Shown: positions 1-9,700 of the stretch, in pieces
Position numbering within the stretch: the first letter of the stretch is position 1
How the letters are laid out: every line of letters begins with the position of its first letter
Assembly: GCF_000986865.1 (NCBI RefSeq)
Contig: NZ_LAVS01000090.1
Coordinates: 62,001 to 126,000, forward strand
Direction of reading: 5' to 3'
Length of the DNA stretch: 64,000 nucleotides
DNA from: Rheinheimera mesophila
GTDB lineage: Bacteria > Pseudomonadota > Gammaproteobacteria > Enterobacterales > Alteromonadaceae
Notes under the pieces: model-generated
Databases searched by the model: none
What the model was told of the DNA's origin: nothing
The model's input: the letters and a program-made list of their open reading frames with translations, nothing else
Position numbers and translations under genes: made by a program

Positions 1-854
1 GGCGCAATAAAGGCAGACTGTACAGCATCATCGCGACCAGGGGTTAACCGGATCACTTCCGGTGCAACCGCAGGCTCTGCCGCAGCCATCTTTGTCATAG
101 CCCCAGTTGTATCTACTGCAATTTCTGGTTCACGGCGTAACACAGGCGCTGTGGATTCAGTCTGGAAAGATAAGGGAGAGCTGACTTTAGTCTCTGAGCG
201 TTCTGCCAGGTATTGGCCTAATCGGGTTGGCGCCTGATACAGCGCAATCAATACCCGCACAGTGAACGCTCCCAGCTCGTCCGCAACAGTGACCCAGGAA
301 ATGCCTGTGGCCAGCGTCAGCCCCGTCGATAACCCGCACAGCAACAATAAAATAGTACCGATAAAATTAAAATTCGGCATCAGCATAGCGGCCACGACAT
401 CGCCCACTACACCGCCTGATGAAAAATAGAAAATGTCATTAAAATTAATGCTGCTAATAGCACTGGCGCAAAGGATGGTTAAGACTAAACCAATCAGACG
501 CAACCCAAGAATAAGGTAATCCATCTCCAGCAGTGTTTTGGCACGCCGCGTTAACAAATAACCACCAAAAGCCACCAGCGGCGGCACCAGATAGGCAATC
601 CAGCCAAAGCTGAATAACAAGATATCAGCAATCCAGGCGCCTTTTGGCCCGGCATAGTTATGAACTGTGGTTTGGTAACCAGCCTGAGACCAACTCGGAT
701 CCGCCGGGTCGAATGACATCAAAGCCAATAACATAAAGGCAGCACAACCAAAGCTAAGGATTAATCCCACTTCAGATAAACGCTGCATTCCGTTTAACGA
801 AAACAATAGTTTGGCTCGCAACCTTCTGGCTTCACTCAACACAACAAGTCCCAT
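1..854 (-). CDS. ftsK: DNA translocase FtsK, N-terminal part (3' end outside window)
   Basis: Reading the minus strand from the ATG at 854-852 gives an open frame to the window edge (284 codons). The product starts with a short basic stretch and four hydrophobic membrane segments. It contains SFDPADPSWSQ and the segments SINFNDIFYFSSGGVVGD and GISWVTVADELG, which closely match the E. coli FtsK membrane domain (SFNPSDPSWSQ, DDIWYFASGGVIG). After about residue 210 a Ser/Thr/Pro-rich linker begins. The RecA-like motor and gamma domain would lie outside the window. FtsK is a divisome membrane protein that pumps chromosome dimers toward dif/XerCD at septation. The gene follows lrp in the same direction, as in enterobacteria. 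The Shine-Dalgarno before this ATG is weak, so the exact start is not certain. Confidence 0.93.
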   Translation of the reverse strand, partial: MGLVVLSEARRLRAKLLFSLNGMQRLSEVGLILSFGCAAFMLLALMSFDPADPSWSQAGYQTTVHNYAGPKGAWIADILLFSFGWIAYLVPPLVAFGGYLLTRRAKTLLEMDYLILGLRLIGLVLTILCASAISSINFNDIFYFSSGGVVGDVVAAMLMPNFNFIGTILLLLCGLSTGLTLATGISWVTVADELGAFTVRVLIALYQAPTRLGQYLAERSETKVSSPLSFQTESTAPVLRREPEIAVDTTGAMTKMAAAEPAVAPEVIRLTPGRDDAVQSAFIA

Positions 855-1051
855 TTATTCTAAGAATTCTACCTACTTAAGATATCAGAGAGACAACTCT
901 GATGCACCCCTTTATGGCCGCTTCTGCTAAAGCCTGCGTCTTCATGCGCATAAACTCAGCGACAAAAGCTTATATAAACTTCAACGTCTGAACACTGGCT
1001 GTACAAAACCCCGTCGTCTTTAATGCTATCACTCTGTTGAATACAGCTACA

Positions 1052-1537
1052 TCAATTGACCGCCACAAAGGTAGTTTGTTTCACCTCTTCCATCACCACA
1101 TAAGTCCGGCTTTCCCTTACGCTGGGTAAACGCAATAAAGTTTCGCCTAACAGTTCGCGATAAGCCGCCATATTGGCCACCCGGGTTTTTAATAAAAAGT
1201 CGAAACTGCCGGAGACCAAATGACATTCCTGGATTTCATGTAGCTTCTGCACTGCTTTACTGAATTCATCAAAATCTTCAGGTGAGGTTTTGCTTAAGGT
1301 AATTTCAACAAAAACCAGTAACGCGGAACCTACCTTATTCGGGTCAACCTGAGCTGTGTAGCCTAAGATATAGCCCTCAGCTTCCAGTTTACGCACCCGC
1401 TCCAGACAGGGGGTAGCACTCAACCCTACCCTTTTGGCCAATTCGACATTGGCAATACGGCCGTCATGCTGCAATTCAGTCAGAATTTTACGGTCAATCC
1501 GGTCGAGTTTTTTGACACTTTTACTGGTTTCGTACAT
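1052..1537 (-). CDS. lrp: leucine-responsive regulatory protein Lrp
   Basis: A 161-residue Lrp/AsnC-family regulator. The N-terminal helix-turn-helix (KLDRIDRKILTELQHDGRI then SATPCLERVRKLE) and the C-terminal RAM domain (LLVFVEITLSKTSPEDFDEF, IQECHLVSGSFDFLLKTRV, LGETLLRLPSVRESRTYVVMEEVKQ) match E. coli Lrp almost throughout. I chose the ATG at 1537; an in-frame GTG six codons upstream (1555) also exists. Lrp is an octameric or hexadecameric DNA-wrapping regulator that senses leucine and alanine. It is divergent from alanine dehydrogenase, and the roughly 135-bp AT-rich gap probably carries sites for both genes. Whether this is the global Lrp or a dedicated ald regulator cannot be settled by sequence alone, but the closeness to E. 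coli Lrp and the ftsK linkage favour the global one. Confidence 0.93.
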   Translation of the reverse strand: MYETSKSVKKLDRIDRKILTELQHDGRIANVELAKRVGLSATPCLERVRKLEAEGYILGYTAQVDPNKVGSALLVFVEITLSKTSPEDFDEFSKAVQKLHEIQECHLVSGSFDFLLKTRVANMAAYRELLGETLLRLPSVRESRTYVVMEEVKQTTFVAVN

Positions 1538-1627
1538 GGCAGATAAAAATTTCACTTTTTAGTTTATAGCAGGATTTATAACTGCAATTCAGCCAAAAAA
1601 CAACAGGTAAAACTACCAATCCATAAC

Positions 1628-1647
1628 TATACTAGGCAAAAATTTTT
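1628..1647 (+). promoter_or_regulatory. putative ald -10 box and AT-rich Lrp-type palindrome
   Basis: TATACT at 1628-1633 lies 39 bases upstream of the ald ATG and resembles a sigma70 -10 element; no good -35 is visible, as expected for an activator-dependent promoter. The palindrome AAAAATTTTT at 1638-1647 sits in the leader just downstream. It is the kind of AT-rich core that Lrp prefers, though it does not match the full 15-bp consensus. Regulation of ald by the divergent lrp product is an inference. Confidence 0.4.
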
Positions 1648-1672
1648 CTTAACCCTACACAGGCGGAATATC

Positions 1673-2794
1673 ATGATTATTGGCGTACCTAAAGAGATAA
1701 AAAACCACGAATACCGCGTCGGTATGACCCCTGCCAGCGTGCGTGAGCTGACTGCACTTGGTCACACCGTTTATGTTGAACACAATGCAGGTAGCGGCAT
1801 TGGCTTTGGTGACGATGCCTATCAGGCGGCTGGTGCCACAGTATTAACTACTGCTGCAGAAGTTTTCGCCAAAGCAGAAATGATTGTCAAAGTGAAAGAG
1901 CCTCAGGCTGTTGAACGTGCCATGTTGCGTGAAGGCCAAATCCTGTTCACTTACCTGCACTTAGCGCCGGACTTGCCACAAACTGAAGATCTGATCAAAT
2001 CCAAAGCTATTTGTATCGCTTATGAGACAGTCACAGACAACCGTGGCGGCTTGCCTTTATTAGCCCCTATGTCTGAAGTGGCGGGTCGTATGTCTATTCA
2101 GGCTGGTGCCCGTGCTTTAGAGAAATCCTGTGCTGGTCGCGGTATGTTATTAGGTGGCGTACCAGGTGTAGAACCTGCCAAAGTGGTGATTATCGGCGGC
2201 GGTATGGTCGGTACCAACGCAGCTCAGATGGCTGTAGGTATGGGTGCTGACGTAGTGGTGCTGGACCGTAGTGTCGACGTATTACGTCGTATTGATGCTC
2301 AGTTCAATGGCGCAGTAAAAACTGTGTACTCTACTGTAGATGCGTTGGAAAAACATGTGTTAGCGGCTGATTTAGTCATAGGTGGCGTGTTAATTCCGGG
2401 TGCAGCAGCACCTAAGCTGGTGACAGCCGATCACATCAAACGGATGAAGCCAGGTTCTGCCATTGTCGACGTCGCTATCGACCAGGGCGGTTGTGTAGAA
2501 ACCTCAAGAGCCACGACTCATGCTGAACCTACTTACATTGTAGACGACGTGGTGCACTACTGTGTGGCTAATATGCCAGGCGCAGTGCCACTGACCTCTA
2601 CTTTTGCACTGAACAACGCCACTCTGCCGTTTATTATCCGTTTAGCCAATAAAGGCTACAAACAGGCATTGCTGGACGATGCCCATCTGTTAAACGGCTT
2701 AAACGTGATCAATGGTCATGTGGTGAACAAACACGTCGCAGACGCGTTAAACCTGCCGTTTGTTGAACCTAAACAGGCGTTAGCTCCACTCTAA
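1673..2794 (+). CDS. ald: alanine dehydrogenase
   Basis: A 373-residue protein of the usual Ald length. The start MIIGVPKEIKNHEYRVGMTP is the family hallmark. The substrate-side lysine and histidine lie in VKVKEPQ (around residue 75) and YLHLAPD (around residue 96). The Rossmann NAD site is VVIIGGGMVGTNAAQMAVGMGADV (around residues 170-195), and the conserved VDVAIDQGGCVET follows near residue 265. The enzyme interconverts L-alanine and pyruvate with NAD and ammonia (EC 1.4.1.1), allowing alanine to be used as carbon and nitrogen source. An AGGCGG ribosome site precedes the ATG. It is divergent from lrp, an arrangement that suggests control by alanine or leucine through Lrp. A strong terminator follows at once, so it is monocistronic. 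Confidence 0.96.
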   Translation: MIIGVPKEIKNHEYRVGMTPASVRELTALGHTVYVEHNAGSGIGFGDDAYQAAGATVLTTAAEVFAKAEMIVKVKEPQAVERAMLREGQILFTYLHLAPDLPQTEDLIKSKAICIAYETVTDNRGGLPLLAPMSEVAGRMSIQAGARALEKSCAGRGMLLGGVPGVEPAKVVIIGGGMVGTNAAQMAVGMGADVVVLDRSVDVLRRIDAQFNGAVKTVYSTVDALEKHVLAADLVIGGVLIPGAAAPKLVTADHIKRMKPGSAIVDVAIDQGGCVETSRATTHAEPTYIVDDVVHYCVANMPGAVPLTSTFALNNATLPFIIRLANKGYKQALLDDAHLLNGLNVINGHVVNKHVADALNLPFVEPKQALAPL

Positions 2795-2814
2795 TTACAG
2801 AATACGCCTTCAGA

Positions 2815-2843
2815 GGGCGGCCTTAGGGTCGCCCTTTTTTTTT
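2815..2843 (+). terminator. Rho-independent terminator of ald
   Basis: A GGGCG...CGCCC hairpin with a ten-base loop is followed by nine consecutive T residues, 20 bases after the ald stop codon. Confidence 0.85.
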
Positions 2844-2893
2844 CCGGCAATCTCCGTTAGTCTTTAGCCCTTGGGTCTAAAAGGTGTCTTGCC

Positions 2894-3325
2894 ATGAACT
2901 ATTTGGTAACTGCTTTATTTGCGTTGAGTTGTTCTGTTGCTGCCGTTGAAGATATCCGCTTCGACAAAGAATGGATCAAAGTGGGCCATCTTGATTTAGA
3001 AGTGGAACTTGCACTCACCACAGAGCAACGCGCCCGTGGCCTGATGTATCGCGACAACGTAGAAAATGGCATGTTGTTTGTGTACGACCAAGCCCGTGTG
3101 TTGTCGTTCTGGATGCGTAACACCAAGGTGCCGCTGGACATCGCCTATATCAAAGCCGACTGGACTATAGAACCAGTTCAGTTCCTCTATCCCTATGACG
3201 AGAAAGGTAAAAAATCTCAAGGCCCAGCCATAGGTGCTTTGGAAATGCCCCAGGGCTGGTTTAAAGCCCAAGGGTTGGCTGCGGGCACGAAGATTATTCG
3301 CTGTGGCAGTAAGAAGTGTGGTTAA
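2894..3325 (+). CDS. DUF192 family exported protein
   Basis: A 143-residue protein with a short N-terminal signal peptide (hydrophobic residues 3-17, likely cleavage near AVA/VE) and one DUF192 domain. The family signatures are visible: LALTTEQRARGLMYRD, GMLFVYDQARVLSFWMRNTKVPLDIAYI, and a C-terminal ALEMPQGWFKAQGLAAGTKI. DUF192 proteins are small secreted or periplasmic beta-rich proteins of unknown biochemical role. AAGGTG upstream of the ATG is a reasonable ribosome site. The gene stands alone between the ald terminator and a large palindrome. No partner can be inferred from neighbours. Confidence 0.85.
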   Translation: MNYLVTALFALSCSVAAVEDIRFDKEWIKVGHLDLEVELALTTEQRARGLMYRDNVENGMLFVYDQARVLSFWMRNTKVPLDIAYIKADWTIEPVQFLYPYDEKGKKSQGPAIGALEMPQGWFKAQGLAAGTKIIRCGSKKCG

Positions 3326-3336
3326 TCCACTGAACA

Positions 3337-3362
3337 AGTGCAATAGCATGCGCTATTGCACT
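3337..3362. repeat. 26-bp inverted repeat, possible bidirectional terminator
   Basis: A perfect 11-bp inverted repeat (AGTGCAATAGC and its complement) with a four-base ATGC centre. It lies between the convergent DUF192 and DUF2960 genes. There is no T run on either side, so it is either a bidirectional terminator without a U tract or a protein-binding palindrome. Confidence 0.6.
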
Positions 3363-3377
3363 CTGAAGCAGTACAGC

Positions 3378-3638
3378 TTAAAGATTAAAAGGTTCCTGAT
3401 CATCCCGCAGTAGCAGAATTTCGCTAAAGCCCATCTGGACAAAAGCATTTTTGCGATAGTCTTTCAGTGCGCCTTTGCCCTTGGCGGTCATCGCTACTTG
3501 CTGCTCCATTTTACGAAAGGCCGTTAAGTCTATGCCCTCAGCGGCAGCGACAGCTTCGAAGCTGTCGGCGTATTTATCGTAGCTAAATGGGATCTTTTTC
3601 CACTGCCCTTTGTATTTATAGCTGATGTGCCGTGCCAT
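3378..3638 (-). CDS. DUF2960 family small protein
   Basis: An 86-residue basic, soluble protein starting MARHISYKYKGQWKKIPFSYDKY. It matches the general pattern of the DUF2960 family that I recall from Shewanella and Vibrio (MAR-x-I-x-Y-x-YK start, EAVAAAEGIDL, and GFSEILLLRD near the end). Function is unknown. A strong ribosome site (AAGGAG) sits seven bases before the ATG, inside the end of the upstream acyltransferase gene. The two genes overlap by 23 bases and are probably co-transcribed. Family assignment is from memory of the motif pattern and is only moderately certain. Confidence 0.7.
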   Translation of the reverse strand: MARHISYKYKGQWKKIPFSYDKYADSFEAVAAAEGIDLTAFRKMEQQVAMTAKGKGALKDYRKNAFVQMGFSEILLLRDDQEPFNL

Positions 3639-4794
3639 CTTCCGGCTCCTTCTGTGAAGTCGCCAGCAGTTCTTGCTGGGCTATAGTCTGCTGTTGTTTC
3701 AGTGCCGGTGCTGCGTACATTTGCTGCACATAAGGTTTAAGCTTTGCTGGCAAAGACGCCATTTTGGTTTGGTACCATACACTTTCTTCGCCGGGGTCCA
3801 GCTCGACATCCATTTCTGCCGCTAAATAGTTCACCGGATATAACCGATACCCTGACCAGATTTGTCGATCGATTTCTGCCGCCAAAGCAGCCGGATCCTG
3901 ACAGCAGTCCGTAATGGCCTGACCAAAATGCACATGCACCCGGCCTTTTTGGCCCACTATACCTTGTACTATGCTTTGAATATCTTCCATCTCCGACTTC
4001 TTGTATTCGCCGGTGCTGGCCAATTGATACAGCTCATTGGCTTTGGCTTGATCCAGCGGGTCAAATTCGTAAGACAAACACACGGGCACTATATGCAACG
4101 ACTGCATATAAGTCGCAAAATCCAGACCGCGTTTTTTACCTTCGATATAAAACATTTTGAGGATAGCTTCGTCAGTTTGATCCAGACCATCTTTGGCCCG
4201 CCCCTCTTTTTGTGCTATCCAAATGGAGTGACCGGTTTCCAGTGAATCTTTGATATAAGCCGATAAATGCCCCAATGCTTTGAGCATCTCGCGTGGCGCT
4301 TTGATCGAACGTTTGACGATAAAACTTTTATTTAGCTTCATCAGCTCGGTAGCACAAGGCATTTTCAACAAATTATCGCCGATAGCGATCCGTACTGTGT
4401 CCATGCCTTTTTGATGTAAACACCAATTCACCAGCGCCGGATCCATGGCGATATCTCTGTGGTTTGACACAAATAAATAGGATTGTCGCGGATCCAGATG
4501 CTCAAGACCACTAACGCTGACACCGGCAGAGCTGTTATGCAGACTTTGTTGTAAAAAACCAGCCACCATCTGCTGCACATCAGACACAGTGCGCAAGCCT
4601 TTGGCTTTGCGTGCCAGTAACCAGCGCAGTACAGGTGTAAACAAATAGCGGATAGTTTTAGGCCAACTGGCCAACCGATAATTTAAAATGGCATGCAAAA
4701 AATCAGCATCGTCCAATAAACGACGGATCGCGTCCGGTACTTCATGGTCAAAATATGGGCGAATATCCTGAAAAGGATCCGTTTGATTTGGCAC
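3616..4794 (-). CDS. PlsC-like 1-acylglycerol-3-phosphate acyltransferase family protein
   Basis: A 392-residue protein with a PlsC-type acyltransferase core: SNHRDIAMDPALV (around residue 131) is block I, and IWIAQKEGRAKDG (around residue 195) corresponds to the substrate-binding EGTR-like block III. The histidine and aspartate of block I are separated by five residues rather than the usual four, as in a subfamily with the NHRDIxxD signature. The protein is larger than ordinary PlsC (about 240 residues), with extensions at both ends. It probably acylates a glycerophospholipid or related lipid at the inner membrane, although no clear membrane helix is seen. Translation starts with GTG. The 3' end overlaps the DUF2960 gene. 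Confidence 0.75.
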   Translation of the reverse strand: MPNQTDPFQDIRPYFDHEVPDAIRRLLDDADFLHAILNYRLASWPKTIRYLFTPVLRWLLARKAKGLRTVSDVQQMVAGFLQQSLHNSSAGVSVSGLEHLDPRQSYLFVSNHRDIAMDPALVNWCLHQKGMDTVRIAIGDNLLKMPCATELMKLNKSFIVKRSIKAPREMLKALGHLSAYIKDSLETGHSIWIAQKEGRAKDGLDQTDEAILKMFYIEGKKRGLDFATYMQSLHIVPVCLSYEFDPLDQAKANELYQLASTGEYKKSEMEDIQSIVQGIVGQKGRVHVHFGQAITDCCQDPAALAAEIDRQIWSGYRLYPVNYLAAEMDVELDPGEESVWYQTKMASLPAKLKPYVQQMYAAPALKQQQTIAQQELLATSQKEPEDGTAHQL

Positions 4795-4911
4795 AGCTTT
4801 TACACCCCAGCTTGAAAATGTGCCCTATTCTACCTGTTGCGTCCCGGATCACCAGACTAATCTGGACCGATCTCTTGGCGGTTGTTTATTTATTAAACGT
4901 TTTCATAGTGC

Positions 4912-5430
4912 TCAGGCGGTCAGGGCATAAAGCGGAGCAAATTGCAGCGGCATCAGGCGATTTTGTTGCACCCGTACCAATTGTCCTGCCGATAAGTGCT
5001 TGCCGTTCAGAAGCTCCATTGGCTCCAGCAGCAAACAATCGACCATAGGGTCAGCTTTGGCCACCAGCACCACTTTAGCGCGGCTTAAGCCTTCAAGTTT
5101 GGCGATACTCATCAGATCGGCGCGGCATTCTATGCTGGAAAAGTTGAACAGATGGCTTTTTTGCACCGGAGCTTTAACAAAACACAAAGCCGCCACAGCC
5201 CAGGCTGCAACTGTTAATAAATCACTGTCAGGCACTTTACCTTCCAAAGCTTCGGCAAAGTCCATCAGCAGTTGAGCCTGCTCCATACATAAGCTGTGTT
5301 GCTCAGGTTTGGTGGTCAGCTCTTTTGCAGTAAAAGCGGTTTGAATATGATGGCTGGCGGACAACTGTAACAGCAAAAGGTCTTGCTGTTCGCAGTACTG
5401 CCAGCACCAGTCAGGGCATAAAGACAACAT
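4912..5430 (-). CDS. zapC: cell division protein ZapC
   Basis: A 172-residue protein directly downstream of pyrD, as in E. coli. The start MLSLCPDWCWQYCEQQDLLLLQL parallels the E. coli pattern of DNWRWYYDEEHDRMMLDL. The C-terminal half (LLLEPMELLNGKHLSAGQLVRV, then NRLMPL) parallels the E. coli region around [21 protein letters not shown]. ZapC binds FtsZ and promotes lateral bundling of protofilaments in the Z ring. I chose the ATG at 5430 rather than an in-frame TTG at 5451 because an AAGGA ribosome site lies six bases before this ATG, inside the longer frame. Overall similarity is low, as is typical for ZapC, so synteny carries much of the call. Confidence 0.82.
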   Translation of the reverse strand: MLSLCPDWCWQYCEQQDLLLLQLSASHHIQTAFTAKELTTKPEQHSLCMEQAQLLMDFAEALEGKVPDSDLLTVAAWAVAALCFVKAPVQKSHLFNFSSIECRADLMSIAKLEGLSRAKVVLVAKADPMVDCLLLEPMELLNGKHLSAGQLVRVQQNRLMPLQFAPLYALTA

Positions 5431-5539
5431 ACTCAATCCTTGTGAATTCAAGATGTTGCCTTTCTACACCTGTTTTTATACGCTGTTAAAGATTATTTTG
5501 GACTAATAAGTGAAGATCCAAAATTGATCGGCATATGGC

Positions 5540-6553
5540 TTATTTCAGGCTCTCGACGATCTGTTTGATCAAGGCTGGGCCTTGATAAATAAAGTTGGAA
5601 TAAAGCTGTACCAAATTAGCACCGGCATCCATTTTATCCTGTGCCGCTTTTGCTGAATCTATGCCACCGACGCCAATAATAGGCATTTTTGGCCCTAAAG
5701 CTGCACGGAACTGCCGGATTATTTCAGTGCTTTTTTGTTGCACTGGCAAACCGCTTAACCCACCCATTTCATTGCCATATTTGAGGTGTTGCACCGCACT
5801 TTTATCCAGCGTGGTGTTGGTGGCAATCACACCATCCATTTTGCTGCGAAGCAAGGTCTCAGCCACTTGCTGCACGGCCACTTCATCCATATCAGGCGCA
5901 ATTTTGACAAAAACCGGCACATATTTGTCTTGCTGCGCTTGCAGATCCAACTGCTCGTTTTTCACCGCCTGCAGCAAATCAAATAACGCGTCGCCAAACT
6001 GCAGATCGCGCAAACCCGGCGTATTGGGTGAGGAAATATTTACGGTAATGTAACTGGCGTGCGCATACACCTTACGCATACATTCGATGTAGTCGTCTTT
6101 GCCCTGCTCGTTCGGTGTATCTTTATTTTTACCAATATTAATACCAAGCACACCTTTATAGCTGGACTTTTTGACGTTCTCCACCAGGTAATCCACACCT
6201 TTATTATTAAACCCCATGCGATTAATAATAGCGTTCGCTGCAGGTAGGCGGAACAAACGGGGTTTATCATTGCCCGCCTGAGGCCGGGGCGTGACAGTTC
6301 CTACTTCGATAAAACCAAAACCCATCTGACCAAAAGCGTCAATGCAGTCCGCATTTTTGTCTAAACCTGCCGCCAAGCCCACAGGATTATCAAAATGAAT
6401 ACCCGCTACTGTCACTGGTTTCTTCGGTAAATCCTGACGCCATAACAAGGATGCAGGGGTATTTTTTAGATGCTTTAAGCTGCCAAGAGCCAGGTGATGT
6501 GAAAACTCAGCATCGGTACAAAACATCAAAGAACGCGCCAGTGAATAAAACAT
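5540..6553 (-). CDS. pyrD: dihydroorotate dehydrogenase (quinone), class 2
   Basis: A 337-residue protein of standard class 2 length. The N-terminal helix that docks on the membrane is present ([22 protein letters not shown]). FMN and substrate motifs are clear: [61 protein letters not shown] with the catalytic serine region, and [33 protein letters not shown] at the end. It oxidises dihydroorotate to orotate and passes electrons to the quinone pool, the fourth step of pyrimidine synthesis. zapC lies 109 bases downstream on the same strand. Confidence 0.97.
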   Translation of the reverse strand: MFYSLARSLMFCTDAEFSHHLALGSLKHLKNTPASLLWRQDLPKKPVTVAGIHFDNPVGLAAGLDKNADCIDAFGQMGFGFIEVGTVTPRPQAGNDKPRLFRLPAANAIINRMGFNNKGVDYLVENVKKSSYKGVLGINIGKNKDTPNEQGKDDYIECMRKVYAHASYITVNISSPNTPGLRDLQFGDALFDLLQAVKNEQLDLQAQQDKYVPVFVKIAPDMDEVAVQQVAETLLRSKMDGVIATNTTLDKSAVQHLKYGNEMGGLSGLPVQQKSTEIIRQFRAALGPKMPIIGVGGIDSAKAAQDKMDAGANLVQLYSNFIYQGPALIKQIVESLK

Positions 6554-6665
6554 AACAACCTGCTTTTAATAATTAATAGTTAGAAACTCTCTGCCAAAAA
6601 TCATCTGGAACGATTTTTAACAGCTTTAGCTGGCCCGAAGGGGGCTCTGCAGGATAGCAGAGCAT

Positions 6666-6695
6666 AAAAAGCACCGGCTCTGAAAAGAGCCGGTG
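6666..6695 (-). terminator. Rho-independent terminator of the glutamate dehydrogenase gene
   Basis: Read on the minus strand, CACCGGCTC and GAGCCGGTG form a 9-bp stem around a six-base loop, followed by a run of five T. It lies 20 bases after the gdhB stop codon. Confidence 0.88.
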
Positions 6696-6715
6696 TATTC
6701 TAGCTGGACGCTGAA

Positions 6716-9700
6716 TTATTTCACAGGGTCACAGTGATGACTGAGTAACATCAGCTCACGTAATGCCACTGAGAACTTGGCAAATTCATGGCTCTTGGTA
6801 GTTTTGAACTCAGCCAGCATTTGACGCCAGCGTGCCAGCACCGGCTCATGCTCGGTGATCCAGCTACCGATCACAGCTTCTGCATCACAAGCACCGGCAC
6901 AACCCCGAACAACCACAGCCGACAAGGCACGTTGTTGCCAATCCAACTCTTCGCGGTACGACGCCCGGGCCAGCGCCTGCCAGTGGTTCGCTACAGGTTG
7001 CTGCGTAATTTGCTCCAGGAACCAGTGCAGATCCAAACGATCGCCCAGCTTGAAGTAAATTTCCGCTGTTAACAACAGTGAGTTTTTCTCCGCATCGGCC
7101 ACCTGAGCAATATCCATCACAGAGAAACAGGTACTGAGCTGCGCTAAATAACGGGCCACATCTGCAGGTACGCCTTGTTCAATGAAGGCTTGCTCGTTGG
7201 CGGCCAGTTGTTCAGCTTCGGCCGGCGCCAATAATTTCTGCAGATTATTGCTGATTTCAACAAAAGCGGGTTTGAAGAAATCAATAGTCTGCTGAATGTC
7301 CAGTGCCTTATTACGATGACGCAAGAACCAGCGGGTGGTACGGCGCATAGTGCGGCGCAACTGGTGGAACAACTTAATTTGCAGTGCAGCAGGGATCTGG
7401 TTATCCAGCTCTTCCAGTTTGTTCCAGACTGTTTCTACGTCAAATAAGTCCCGGGCTATGGTGTAACAAACAGCAACTTCAGCAATAGAAGAACCGGTTT
7501 CTTCCATCATCCGCTGAGCAAAGTTAGCACCCATATCGTTGACAATCAGGTTCGCCAGTTTAGTGGCGATAATCTCTGCTTTTAACGGGTGAGTTTCCAT
7601 CTCTTTGGCATAACTTTGTTGCAGCACTTTCGGGAAAGCGGTAAACAGATGACGTTTAAAGTAACTGTTCTCATAAATTTCCGGCAGCACCAGCCACTCT
7701 TTCATCACCATCTTGCCGTACGCGGTTAGGATCGCCAGCTCAGGACGGGTTAAACCCTGCCCTTTGACAGTGCGTTCAGCCAGTGCATCATCTGAAGGTA
7801 AAAACTCCAGCTCGCGGTTTAATTTGCCGTCTTTTTCCAGCGCGTGAATAAAGCGGGTGTATTCTTTCATCTGCTCAGCACCCAGTACTGAAGAGACGGA
7901 GATACTCTGAGTCTGACGGTAACAGTCGTTGATGACGATGTCTGCTACATCATTGGTCATAGCCGCTAACAGCTCATTGCGCTGTTTTAGTGTCATATCG
8001 CCACTGGCCACCAAAGCATTGAGCAGGATCTTAATGTTCACTTCATTGTCTGAACAATCCACACCGCCGACGTTGTCGATAAAGTCGGTGTTGATACGGC
8101 CACCATGAGTTGCGTATTCGATACGGCCACGCTGGGTTGTCCCTAAGTTACCGCCCTCGCCTATGATTTTGGCTTTGACATCTTTACCGTTCACACGCAC
8201 CGCTTCAGAACCCCGGTCACCGACTTCGGCATGACTCTCGTCTGTCGCCTTGACATAAGTGCCGATACCACCGTTCCAAATCAGATCGACTTCCATCATC
8301 AGCGCTGCACGGATAAATTCCGTTGGCGTCAGGCTGGTTGCAGTGGTGCCTAACATCTGTTGCATCTGAGGCGTCAGTTTGATCGACTTAGCGCTACGCA
8401 GGAAAATACCGCCGCCTTCTGAGATCAGTGACTTATCAAAGTCTTCCCAGGTTGAGGTAGGTAAATTAAACAGACGTTCACGTTCGATGAAAGTCTTGGC
8501 TGCATCCGGATTCGGGTCAACAAAAATATGCATATGGTTAAATGCAACCTGCAGACGAATATGTTTGGACAACAGCATACCGTTACCAAACACGTCACCG
8601 GCCATATCACCTATACCCACACAGGTAAAATCTGTGGTCTGACAGTCAATGCCAATCTCACGGAAGTGACGTTTGACAGACTCCCAGCCGCCACGGGCGG
8701 TGATCCCCATCCCTTTATGGTCATAGCCGTTTGAACCACCTGAAGCAAAGGCATCGCCTAACCAGTGGTTGTATTCCAATGAAATGCTGTTGGCGATATC
8801 AGAGAAAGTTGCTGTGCCTTTGTCGGCAGCAACCACCAGATACGGATCATCTTCATCCAGACGTACCACTTGTTTTGGTGGCACAATCTGACCTTGCAGA
8901 ATGTTATCGGTGACATCCAGTAAACCGCGGATAAAAGTACGGTAGCAGGCTTTACCTTCGTTTAACCAGGCTTCGCGTCCACCGGTTTCAGGCAGTTTCT
9001 TACAGACAAAACCACCTTTGGCGCCCACAGGCACAATCACAGTGTTTTTCACTTGCTGTGCTTTTACCAGACCCAGAACTTCAGTGCGGAAGTCTTCACG
9101 ACGATCCGACCAACGCAGGCCACCCCGTGCGACTTTACCGAAACGTAAATGCACCCCTTCCACTTTAGGTGAGTACACAAAGATTTCGAAGAATGGTAAC
9201 GGCAGTGGCATATCCGGGATCATCGCCGGACGTACTTTAAAGGAAATATAAGGCTTGTCGCTGCCATCTTCCGCCTGCTGGAAGTAGTTGGTACGCACAA
9301 TAGCCTGAATAATAGCCAGGAAACGACGGATAATGCGGTCATCATCCAGGTTCGCCACGTTTTCCAGTTGCGCCAGGATCTCAGCCTGTAATTTCTCCGC
9401 CTCTGCCTGATCATGGCTGTCTAATGCAAATTTAGCATTAAAGAGTTTCACCAGCAGATTGGCCAATAGCGGATAACGACCAAACGTCGATTCAACATAG
9501 GCCTGACTAAAGGTACCGCCTATTTGACGTTTATATTTAGCAAAAGCACGTAATAACGAGGCTTCCCGGCCTGTTAAACCAGCGCCCAGAATTAAACGGT
9601 TAAAGCCGTCATCTTCCAACTCTCCTTTCCACACTTTGGCAAAAGAGTCCTGGAACGACTGCTGAGCTTGCTCAAAATCAGCCGGCATAGTGCCGTTGAC

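Noticed and set aside
4755-5048. Plus-strand frame across the gap between the acyltransferase and zapC
   Set aside because: Lacks a ribosome site and spans two convincing minus-strand gene ends.
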